From assembly GCF_937616625.2 (NCBI RefSeq), contig NC_065576.1, forward strand, positions 9,240,501-9,304,500: a stretch of DNA of 64,000 bases, given 5' to 3'. This DNA comes from Mercurialis annua (Eukaryota > Streptophyta > Magnoliopsida > Malpighiales > Euphorbiaceae). Of this stretch, positions 11,947-21,699 are shown piece by piece (position 1 is the stretch's first letter; every line of letters begins with the position of its first letter). The notes under the pieces are model-generated. The model saw nothing but the letters and a program-made list of their open reading frames with translations. It was not told the origin of the DNA and ran no database searches. Position numbers and translations under genes: made by a program.

Positions 11947-12234
11947 GGGTTAATTGCAAATTTATACACGAACTTTACCCTAATTTACAATTACAACATA
12001 AACTTTGAAACTTGGTAATGTTGGTAACCAACTTTACACTTTTGGCAAATCGATACACCAAACACGAAAAACACTAACGTGGACATTGTAATGTACCGCC
12101 ATGTGTCGTTGCGTGATTGGTCGGTGTACCAATTTGCCAAAAATGAAAATTGGTTACTGACATTGTCAAGTTTTAAAATTTATATTGTAATTGCAAATTA
12201 GGGTAAAGTTTGTGTATGCATTTGCAATTAACCC
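11947..12234. mobile_element. Mutator-like MITE
   Basis: Ends are GGGTTAATTGCAAATTTATA and its inverse ...TGCAATTAACCC, and pairing extends about 100 bp inward. Perfect 9-bp duplications TTTATAATA flank it at 11938-11946 and 12235-12243. Non-autonomous, no ORF. Confidence 0.88.
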
Positions 12235-12431
12235 TTTATAATAATTACTCCCACCAATATTTTTAATATTAACTCTGTCATTTAATTATTGTGTTTCTAG
12301 CTTTCTTAATCTTTTCAATTTCGTTATTTTCTCTTCGCATTTTCGTCAATATTTCTAATATTAACTCTGTACTAATTAATGTTTATATTAATGTCTTGTA
12401 TTGCTTTTATGTAAGAATCTACTTCAGACGT

Positions 12432-12735
12432 TATCAGAAAACAAACACTGAACATAGCAACTATATTGATTGAAGTTTGTAGATTACAAAACTTAAAACT
12501 AATTACAAAACTAAATCTTTATTTATAGAGAAAATACAATAACCATTTCTAGCTAATTATGCACACACACTGTGTGTGTTGATGAGCTGTAACCAGCTGT
12601 ATATGAGCTGTAATTGGTTGTTGATGAGCTGGAATTTATAGCAGCAATGTTGGAGCAGGGAGAAGTGGCCTTCACGATAGCAACGGAGCAACATGACTTG
12701 TGTATTTGCAGCAACATTTTGCATGAACTCTGTTA
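12432..12735 (-). repeat. 3' LTR of the non-autonomous element
   Basis: This 304-bp copy is almost identical to 14101-14404. It contains CTATAAATA-type sequence (minus strand) and an ACACACACTGTGTGTGT palindrome. Confidence 0.9.
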
Positions 12736-12757
12736 CCCCCCCCCCCCCCCCCCTCAA
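12736..12757 (-). promoter_or_regulatory. Polypurine tract
   Basis: On the minus strand CTTGAG followed by a G-run ends directly at the 3' LTR. The run is 18 C on the plus strand (12736-12753), unusually long and likely to vary or be miscounted by sequencing. Confidence 0.8.
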
Positions 12758-14088
12758 GCTAGACATAGATATCTAAGATGTTTAGCTTGATAAGAGACCA
12801 TGTTGCAGCAACAATTTGCATGTTTAGTGCGCCTTTTTCATTCTGGAACTCCCTCTGCACCTTTTCAAATCATTTTCCAAATGACCATATTAATGTCCCA
12901 TTTCCATATATTTCTCATCATTAATATGCAGAGAAGCAATAATGCATCCAATCAATTCATTCAACCTGAATGTCTTGATCTCATTTTCTTCCAAAGCTCA
13001 AAACAATAATAGGATTACACACCTTTGAAGGCAACCACTTTGCACTAATAGCTATGGATATCCATCCATTTCAACAACAAAGCTCAAAACACCAACTATT
13101 AACAACAATGGAATAATTGCAGAACTCCACAAGTTTGAGCAATTTTTCAATACATGACATATAACTAATCCGCTAGCAGTAGAGCTTAAAGCATTTGAAG
13201 GAAAATCCCAAACCAAAGAATTCAAGTCAAGAGCAACAAAACTTCTGTGGCATGACTATCAGCACCCAAGATAATTCTAGCACATATGCTAGCTAAAACA
13301 CCAGCAACCATAGCTGAAATCTCATTGAGGAATTTTACCGAACGGTTAATGAGCTAAACTGAAATCTATTTGTTTTCACCAAATTGAATAGCTCAGACTA
13401 AACAAACCTTGAAACTAAAAATCATATTGAGATTAAAACTCAAATGATAACAAGAGATAAGAAATTGACTGAAAATGATATTTGTGAGAAACGAAAAATC
13501 AAAAAATCAGAGATACGAAACTCAATTGATAAGAATTGAATCTACTCAACAATCAGGAAGAAATGAGCAGCAATGGTGAACAAGAAACGGTTACTATTCT
13601 CTCATCAAAATCATGTTTGACAGAGAACAAAATAATATCAGAATTTGAACGAAAGAGAATCTGAAATTGAAACCTGAATTTGATTAAAAGGAACCAGAGG
13701 TGAAATCGAAGTTGAACTTGAAATCACCGAACAGTGAAGGTAATCTGCTACTGAAATATGAATCAAACTTCTCATTTACCGAATGTGATAAACAGAAACT
13801 GATATTGAACCTTAAATCCACCGATAGTGATGAACAACATATTGCGTTGAGCTGAAATGTGAAATCAAACATTGAGTCACCGATAGCGATGCTCGTAAAC
13901 TGAAATTCAATCCGGACCGCTGGGACTGGACATCCAGTTCGGTACAATGGAGAAGAAACTGAAATTGATAAATCTGAAATCACGGAACTGCTAGGACTGG
14001 ACATCCAGTTCAGTTAACCGGAGAAGAACATCAAATCTGAAACGCGGCGGCAACTCCGGCGGCAATGCCTGATCCCGGGCTCGGACCC

Positions 14089-14100
14089 GCTCTGATACCA
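14089..14100 (-). promoter_or_regulatory. tRNA-iMet primer binding site
   Basis: TGGTATCAGAGC on the minus strand abuts the 5' LTR with no spacer. It is complementary to the 3' end of plant initiator Met-tRNA. Confidence 0.9.
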
Positions 14101-14404
14101 TATCAGAAAACAAACACTGAACAGAGCAACTATATTGATTGAAGTTTGTAGATTACAAAACTTAAAACTAATTACAAAACTAAATCTCTATTTATAGAGA
14201 AAATACAATAACCATTTCTAGCTAATTATGCACACACACTGTGTGTGTTGATGAGCTGCAACCAGCTGTATATGAGCTGTAATTGGCTGTTGATGAGCTG
14301 GAATTTATAGCAGCAATGTTGGAGCAGGGAGAAGTGGCCTTCACGATAGCAACGGAGCAACATGACTTGTGTATTTGCAGCAACATTTTGCATGAACTCT
14401 GTTA
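14101..14404 (-). repeat. 5' LTR of the non-autonomous element
   Basis: This 304-bp copy differs from the 3' LTR by about four substitutions and is flanked by the GACGT duplication. Confidence 0.9.
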
Positions 14405-14458
14405 GACGTAGACTCTGATATACTATTAGATCTCAATCACAAAAAGGATGCGAAGTTA

Positions 14459-14722
14459 CTACCTCCGTTCTTTTTTAGTTGTCCATTTAGCCAATATTGC
14501 ACATACCAAGATAGTGCTTCTTTTGTCTTAATTTATAAAGAAAAATACTAATATAGCCCTATTAGTTAATAAATGCCTTTTAAATTAAAACATAGGGTCA
14601 TTTATTAGGGATGGGTAAACTTGGAAGATAAGTAGCTAATATCACATGTAATTACTAAATGGACAACTATTTGTAGACAAATAAAATTGGCTAAATGGAC
14701 AACTAAAAAAGAACGGAGGGAG
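14459..14722. mobile_element. Stowaway MITE, copy 1
   Basis: 264 bp; ends CTACCTCCGTTCTTTTTTAG and the inverse ...AAAAGAACGGAGGGAG, with TA on both sides. About eight substitutions separate it from the copy at 62725-62988, which has the same length. Confidence 0.92.
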
Positions 14723-14770
14723 TATTATATATAGGAATGGTTATGTACTAAATACATCATTAAATCTAAA

Positions 14771-15136
14771 GGCTTAATTACTAAAAAAAACCACCTTTTG
14801 GCCCCTTTTTAAATACATCCTGACGTTGCAATTTTGTTAGCTGCACCTTATTCGCATCTTTGGTTTTCAATTCCACCCTCAAGTACTAAATTAATCTCTT
14901 CTTCATTTGGAAAAAGTTAAAATAAGTCATCCATTTATAACTTTTTGTGTAGAAAAGAGTTCAAATGAGTATTTTATAAGGGTTTTAATAAATTTTTCCC
15001 GAGTGAAAAAGAGTCCAATTTAATTTTGAGGTGAATTGAAACCCAAAAGTGCGAATTAGGATGCAGCTGACAAAATTGAAACGTCAGAATGCAACTGTAA
15101 AAGGGCTAAAAGGTGGGGGGTTTTGGTGATTAAGCC
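14771..15136. mobile_element. Mutator-like MITE
   Basis: TIRs GGCTTAATTACTAAAAAAAA / GGCTTAATCACCAAAACCCC; a perfect 9-bp duplication AAATCTAAA at 14762-14770 and 15137-15145. No ORF. Confidence 0.88.
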
Positions 15137-15387
15137 AAATCTAAATGATATATTATTTTTATACCCAGCCATAGCCAACTTTTGTTGCTGGAAAGCTGAA
15201 TCCCTTTCCATAGTGTTGTGTAAAATGCTAGAAAAATAATTGAAGAGATTTACTCTAAAATTAACTAGGTTTTAGCTTTCATAGTTATTGATTGGCTAGG
15301 TTTTGGCCTTCATATTTAGTTTTTGATTAGCTTTGTTCTTTTTCTACCTTGATGCCCTAGATCTAGACAGACTGAATGAAGACATAT

Positions 15388-15768
15388 TGAGCAAATTACT
15401 CTAAGGCCACTCACGTTTGTCATAATTTACAGTGTGATACCTCTTGTTTGAAAATCAAACGATTTGATACCTCAGTTTTGATTTTGTAAACTATAATACC
15501 TTTTTTTGTTAAATATAGGTATTATATCGGTAACGGAATGAAATATGAAGTACCAAATCGTTTGAAAATGAGGTATCACATCGTTTAAATAATTGAAACT
15601 GAGGTACCAAATCGTTTGAAAGTAAATTTCAAATTATTAATAGAACTAACAGAAGGGAAATATAGTTTATAAAATAAAAACTGAGGTATCAAATCGTTTG
15701 ATTTTCAAACAAAAAATACCAAACTGTGAATTATAACAAACGTGAGAGGTCTTAAAATAATTTGCTCA
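15388..15768. mobile_element. Foldback MITE
   Basis: TIRs begin TGAGCAAATTA on both ends and pair for about 100 bp, including the shared core AAAATCAAACGATTTGATAC. A clear TSD was not found. The GTTTGATTTTCAAACGATTTG words repeat several times inside. Confidence 0.75.
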
Positions 15769-16474
15769 TAAATATTTTAGTACTCGTTAACTTAAATTAT
15801 TTTTCTTGATACAAGAAATATATAGCATTTAATAAACCAATGGAATAAACATCCATCTTTGATGCTTTAATTTTATATTTAAAAAAATACTTCTAAAATC
15901 TCGAAATTTATTTGTAAAACAAATATCAATACTTTAAATTTTTAATTTATTATTAGAAAGTGTTAAAAAGTAAAGGGATTTAAGAATGAGTTTTGACAAT
16001 AATAATAGGTGAATATGTGTTTATTTACACTTTAAGTTCGCTGAGTATTCGCATATAGAAGTGTATTATAAATAACAAATTAAAGTCTCAACTAACAATC
16101 TAAATTTTTTTAAAATAATATCACTTCAAAAATCTTTATAATTCATACTAATTCAAACTAGACTAATGGTTTGAAAAAAATTCCACCTTTTAGTCTTCTT
16201 TTATTTTGCACCTGACGTTATAAAATCGCCGATTACACTTAAATCCGTATTTTTCGTTTTCAATTTCATCCTAATATAAAAAAATTTGATATTGTGGTGG
16301 TTATGTCAGCAAATTCAGCTTACTAATCGGCTGACGTGTTATTTAAAAAATAAAAAAAATAATTAAGTTTTTATTTAAAAATTTAAGGACTTTTTTTACC
16401 CTTTTGATATGTTATCTTCTACGTCCTTCATACTCTCTTTTTTTCTCCATTTTCTTCCTCCTACTCGCTACCAT

Positions 16475-16920
16475 CTATCTAGCACGGAAACGGAAACGGA
16501 AACAGAAAACGGAAACGATACGAAACGGACATGGAGAAACGGCAAATTTTAAAAATAAAGGACAGAAAACGTGGGAAAAACGTATAAATAATAAAAATAT
16601 AAGGATATATTTATAATATTAGAAATTATAAAATGCTATATAAATTAAATTTTATTTATATATTTATGCCAATTAATAAAATAAATCAAACGTAAATATA
16701 TTATAGATAAAGTAAATAATAAAAATTATGGGTAATTGATTCATAAAAAATTATTTATTGAGGATTTTTCAGGTTTTTTTATAATTATATATTTTTTTTA
16801 TTTATAAAAACGGCATGTAACGTTTTCTTATGAGTTTCCGAGAGTTTCTGAGAGTTTCCGGTTTCTGAAACGTTTCCGAAACGGGACACGCAACTTTGCC
16901 GAAATTTCCGTGCTTCATAG
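16475..16920. mobile_element. Non-autonomous hAT-like element, copy 1
   Basis: TIRs CTATCTAGCACGGAAAC / CTATGAAGCACGGAAAT; a perfect 8-bp duplication GCTACCAT at 16467-16474 and 16921-16928. Subterminal GGAAAC repeats stand at the left and GTTTCCG repeats at the right. No ORF. Sister copy at 63138-63587. Confidence 0.88.
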
Positions 16921-16946
16921 GCTACCATCAATCCAAATAATAAAAA

Positions 16947-17785
16947 GGTTTAATTACTTAAAAACCCCTATCTTGTAATTTTTTTACATTTATATCTTAA
17001 CCTGGAAAAAAGTTCATTTGCATCCAATTTTAGGTTTTCATGTTTCACCTCTACCCCGAATAAGGATACTTACGATTTAATTAATCTAAAAATGAAGATG
17101 TTAAAAACAACTAAATAAAAGGATTACATCATATTTATTTCTATTTGAAAAAATACAAACAAGTCTTCTAACTTTAAAAATATTAAAATAAATCCTAATA
17201 ATTAATTATTTTTAAAAAAATTATAAATTAAAAAATACTTCCGACCCACCACTGTACTCCTCCGATTTATGAACCCGCCACATATTTTTTGAAATTTTTT
17301 TTAGAACCTTCTCGCACTCTTCCTTCCATGGAAAGAAGATTTGATTTACTGTTCCTCCTTCCAAAGGAGGAACTGATCAGCTGCTCTTCCTTCGAAGGAA
17401 CAGCTGCTCGTGTTCCTCCTTTCATGAAAGGAGTAGCAACTCGAGCTCCTCCTTTGAGGAAAGAACCGATTTAAAAAAATATAAATAGATTTCGTTTTAT
17501 GTAAATTGTATTTCTTTTTACGGTTTTATATTTTAAAAAATTATTAATAGTTAATATAAATTAAACAATTTTTATTAGTTGAATTTTTTAAAAAAGAATA
17601 ACATTAACGATTAATTAGAATATATGCTAAAAATGAAGGACTATTTTAAACCTTTTTTAAGTGAAAAGAGTTCAATTTAATATTTTGAGGTAGAGGTGAA
17701 ACAGAAAGACACAAAATAGTGTGTAAATGTTAGGACATAAATATAAAAAAAAAAATAAGGTGGAGGATTTTTAAATAATTAGGTC
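16947..17785. mobile_element. Mutator-like MITE with a palindrome array core
   Basis: TIRs GGTTTAATTACTTAAAAA / GACCTAATTATTTAAAAA; flanking 9-mers TAATAAAAA (16938-16946) and TAATATAAA (17786-17794) match 8 of 9. It was inserted about 25 bp beyond the hAT element end. The centre (17324-17460) is a chain of GC-richer palindromes unlike the rest of the element. Confidence 0.8.
17324..17460. repeat. Palindrome array, module CCTCCTT/AAGGAGG
   Basis: Successive perfect palindromes: TTCCATGGAA (17324-17333), GTTCCTCCTT-CCA-AAGGAGGAAC (17351-17373), TTCCTTCGAAGGAA (17387-17400), CTCCTTTCATGAAAGGAG (17416-17433), then a partial CCTCCTTTGAGG. An ATG frame crosses it (17289-17474), but the symmetry, not coding, explains the sequence. 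Confidence 0.8.
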
Positions 17786-18270
17786 TAATATAAACATCAA
17801 AAACTCAAAAAGTTGCAACCAGCAAGATAATCATAACTGTTCCAGTAATACACCGTCGTTTAACCGGTTTGGCATCCTATCTTCTTATTGGCAAGTTTCT
17901 TGATTTCTTAATCTTTTCACTTCATCGTACGTCGCTGTTTATATTCCACCACATCAACGGTCCCGCTCTGATATTACTAAACCGAGTTATAGCGAGTCCA
18001 ATAAAATTCTGGAGACTCGTAATCCTCGTTATTAACGAAGTGTTGTTTTCAATTTAAATCATAAAAATAGCTAACAAAGAAAACCCGTGACGGTGGTGGT
18101 GATCATACTTCGAATAATGATGACGACAATTAAAAGTTTATCTCTGCTTATGATGATGAAATCTTTGAAGAGAGATTCAATCGGGAAATGGAATCATCTA
18201 CTATTCTGCCTGTGATTGTGAGTAAATTTGTATATAATTTTAGTTGGATTTTAATTTGTTTAAGTTAATT

Positions 18271-18554
18271 GGCTAAACGCATCTAAAGGCCCTTATACTA
18301 TATTATTTTTATTGAAAAAACCTTTATACTATTTTTTTGTTCTCCAGGTCCCTGTACTTGGCAAAATTCTGATTTTCAGGTCCTTTGAGGGACAGGAAGA
18401 ACAAAAAAATTCTAAGTAGAGGGACTGGAAAAAACTAAAAAAGAACCAAAAATCAAAAATTATGTAAGTAGAAGGATCTGAAGAACAAAAATATAGTACA
18501 TGAGGTTTTTGAACAAAAATAATATATTACAAGTGACTCTAGATGAGTTTAACC
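18271..18554. mobile_element. Mutator-like MITE
   Basis: TIRs GGCTAAACGCATCTAAAGGC / GGTTAAACTCATCTAGAGTC pair over about 80 bp. A perfect 9-bp duplication AAGTTAATT lies at 18262-18270 and 18555-18563. Confidence 0.87.
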
Positions 18555-18719
18555 AAGTTAATTCGATAATTACAATGTCAGAGAAGTTCTTATTTCTTTA
18601 AAACAAAGCAGTATGATTTTAGTTTTTGTAATTGTGAAATTAATATAAAAGGGGAAAAAGGTCCCTAAATTTTAAATAAACACTTAATTATTATTGTTTA
18701 TTTTTTAAAGGTCAAATGA

Positions 18720-19009
18720 TTAAAAAAGGCCAAACCTTTCATGAAAGTTTTACAAAAGTTCAAACCTTTTCTATTTTTTCCAATTTGTCCTGAAACACAT
18801 GATTTCATTTCAATTATATCCAACTACACAATTTTTCTTATGTGGCGGTGATGTGTGGCATTGCCACATCAGCGCCACATGGGCAAAATTACATATTTGG
18901 ACATTATTGAAACGAAATCATGTGTTTTAGGACAAATTGAATAAAATTGAAATGTTTGGATTTTTGTAAAATTTTCATGAAAGGTTCGATATTTTTTGGT
19001 CATTTGGCC
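18720..19009. mobile_element. Mutator-like MITE
   Basis: TIRs GGTCAAATGATTAAAAAAGG / GGCCAAATGACCAAAAAATA; flanking 9-mers TTTTTTAAA and TTCTTTAAA match 8 of 9. Same family as the copy at 54418-54765, with which it shares CCAAACCTTTCATGAAAG-type subterminal sequence. Confidence 0.85.
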
Positions 19010-19203
19010 TTCTTTAAATGACACCTTAGCGATTAGTATGCAGAATTTGCTGATATGGACGCCATGGTGTCAACTTTTTAGGTTAGAAAGAAATTGAAAA
19101 CGAAGGTGTAATTTGGGTGTAATTGACGGTTTTACATCAAGATGCAAACAAAAAGGGGCTAAAAAGTGTAAAAAAAAAATTTTGACCATTAGCCCTTCAA
19201 ATA

Positions 19204-19959
19204 ATCTGTTATGCAATCATATTTTAGTTTAAATCTAAGAAAAATTATCTATCAATTTCTATTTGAGTGTTGTTATATGGTCTTATGCAATCAAAGCAAC
19301 TAGGCGAAACTCATATTTAATAAATCAGTGTACTATTATACTTTTTAATTGAATTTGCTATTTTTATTTCTTAAAATTGAAACCTTATATTTTTAATTTT
19401 ATAGAGATTCTCCGTCATAAAAATAAAATGTATGTATTCCATTCATTGTTAGTGCGACTGCGATAAATTTTTTATTCTCTTTTTTTACATTCATATTTTT
19501 CTAAATTGGATTCATGCAATTTTATCTTGATTAAAAATAAGTATTTCATTGGATTTTTTCCTGATTGAAATACATTGTTAATTCTATTTATGAAGGAAGG
19601 GATCTATTGACACATTAATATGTGGTAATTAGAAATTATTATGATAGAAGAAAGTAGTGACATGGTTAAAAGCTGCTCTATGCATGCATTAATTACTTGC
19701 AAAATTACAAATATATTTAACCCTTTGTACTCAGGTAGTTAATTACAAGATGTACAAAGTCCATCATGGAGGGTAAGGGGATTAATTTGTCTATTTCTTG
19801 TCCAACCCCTTTTTTTAAACCTTGAACAAGAAATAAAATTACATAATTTCTAATCCCACCTTTTAATTACAATTCTTTAAGAGGTGGTCCAACTATATTA
19901 TATATAGTAATAATAATTTACTCGTAATTATTAATATTTTAATTTTCTACTACTTCTGT
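19204..19959. other. Downstream region of TPP, no other gene
   Basis: AT-rich sequence between the nested element block and the TPP stop codon. It should contain the TPP 3' UTR and poly(A) site (reading leftwards from 19959), but I could not choose a single signal. No other frame is recognisable. Confidence 0.5.
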
Positions 19960-21660
19960 CTACTCCCTTGAATACCCATGCAAAGACACCTTCTTCCATT
20001 CTACCAAACGTTGCAAAAAATCCATAACCTGAAATGATTTTCCAAAATATATGTACTCATTTATTAGCCATACATGCAAAATTTAATTAAATAAAGATTT
20101 TAGTTAAATAAAACTAAAATATTAAATAATAATAATAAATTTTTAAAATTTATAAGATAAATATTAATTTTAAGGTAGAAGGTACAAATAACATCCTTTA
20201 AATTATTCAAGAAAAGCACATAATTCTTTTTTGCAATTTTTCCCCTTACTGTTTTTCAATTGTGCAAATAAACCCTCACACTTGATAAAAAAAAATCCAC
20301 ATAAATAACTAAAACCGTGAGGGGTTAAATGTCAAAAAGATAACTAAAAGGGCTTAAATGCTCTTTCTTAAGAATTAGAAGAGCTTCCTCTGCAAAAAAA
20401 ACGATGAGGGCCCAAGTGGTAAAAAATAACTAAAATGGCTTAATTGCTGTTTCTGAAAAATTTAAAGGATATTTTTGTACGTTTAACCTAATTATAATTT
20501 AATTAAGTTTGGAACCAAATAGGATTATTTTGTCTACTTGCCTGGGTGGGTTCCTGTAGCGAATAAGATGCATTAGTGTCTTTTGGAAATTTAGAGACCA
20601 GGATTCCAAAACCTTGTCCTCTTTCTCTCAATACCTTAAAATAGTGAAGAAAAAAAAGCATAAAATCATTAGCCTTAAAGTTCTCAAGGTTTTATTCTTA
20701 CTAATTACTCATTAAATAATTGAACAAAAATTAATTAATAAGATTATTTCTCCTAATTAAGCATTAGATACCTTGAATGCATCTTCATCTGTTTTATCAT
20801 CTCCAATATAAACAGGAAAAACATCTGTACAATTGGCAAATCCTGTAATTTAAAAAAGATTAATTAAGAAAACATGAGTTACATTCATCACTATTATTTA
20901 AATAAAGATTTGGAAACAACTTACCAAGTGACTCCAACAAAAATTCAAGAGCCTTGCCTTTGTCCCATTTAATAGTAGGACGAATTTCCAATACCTATAT
21001 TACAAAATAATATTAAAAGTGAGATATCTTTTCACCTTTACCCCCAAACTAAAATTTTATTATGTGAGTTTTAAATAACTATAATAATAAAAATTATTAT
21101 TTATAGATGCACTCTTTATTTTAATTTAGGCAAGAGCTACATAAAAAATGTTCAAGTTATTAAAAATCGTATATAAACTCATTTAGTTATTTTTAGCCAT
21201 TTGTACCCTTAGTATTTTTAAATGGTGCAATAAATTCTCACACTAGAAAAAAATCACAGAAATAGCTAAAAGTGTGAGGGTTTAAGTGATAAAAGAAAAA
21301 AAATAAGGTTTTAAGTCCTCTTTTTGAAAACCTTAAATGGTTCTTTTCCACGTTTAAAAAGTTGAGGGCCCAAGTGGCAAAAACAAAAAAACTAGAACGG
21401 CTATATGCTCTTTTTGAAAAATTTAAAGGATTCTTTTATACCTTTGGCTTTTAACCGAATTTTACAACAAAAATTTATTGAACAAATTATTAGATGCCAA
21501 GTCAGATACCTTTCTGCCTTGAGTAAGTCGAAGCTTTGGGTATTCCTTTAATACTGACCTAACCGCTAGTGCCACTTCACTCCATTTCTATAATTTTTAA
21601 TACATAAGTTAGTTAATTTAACATTTGAAAAAAAAAAGTGTATATTAGAATAATTATATA

Positions 21661-21699
<39 letters not shown>

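Larger units (their letters stand above)
12432..14404 (-). mobile_element. Complete non-autonomous LTR retrotransposon (Copia-type signals)
   Basis: Two 304-bp direct repeats (12432-12735 and 14101-14404) differ at about four positions. A perfect 5-bp duplication GACGT lies outside (12427-12431 and 14405-14409). Read on the minus strand, the 5' LTR is followed at once by TGGTATCAGAGC, the classic initiator-Met tRNA primer site. The 3' LTR is preceded by a polypurine tract, CTTGA plus 18 G. LTR termini are TAACAGAG...TCTGATA rather than TG...CA. The 1.36-kb interior has no gag or pol; the longest minus-strand frame, 13684-14004 (106 aa), has no known domain. It must have used enzymes of another element, as TRIM/LARD elements do. 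Low LTR divergence means a recent insertion. Confidence 0.92.
16161..19194. mobile_element. Probable 3-kb Mutator-like element split by nested insertions
   Basis: The left end GACTAATGGTTTGAAAAAAA and the right end, inverted GGCTAATGGTCAAAATTTTT, stay alignable for about 100 bp (GTTTTCAATTTC occurs in both). Flanks ATTCAAACTA and CTTCAAATAA match only partly. Between them lie four separately bounded elements (16475-16920, 16947-17785, 18271-18554, 18720-19009), which means the outer pair was there first. The remaining interior, 17870-18250, has short frames and a GTGAGT splice-like site near 18220, possibly a captured gene scrap. Confidence 0.55.

Noticed and set aside
13684..14004. 106-codon minus-strand frame inside the non-autonomous LTR element
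   Set aside because: In the right orientation but without known domain and rich in Ser/Phe from repeats; not called as a gene.
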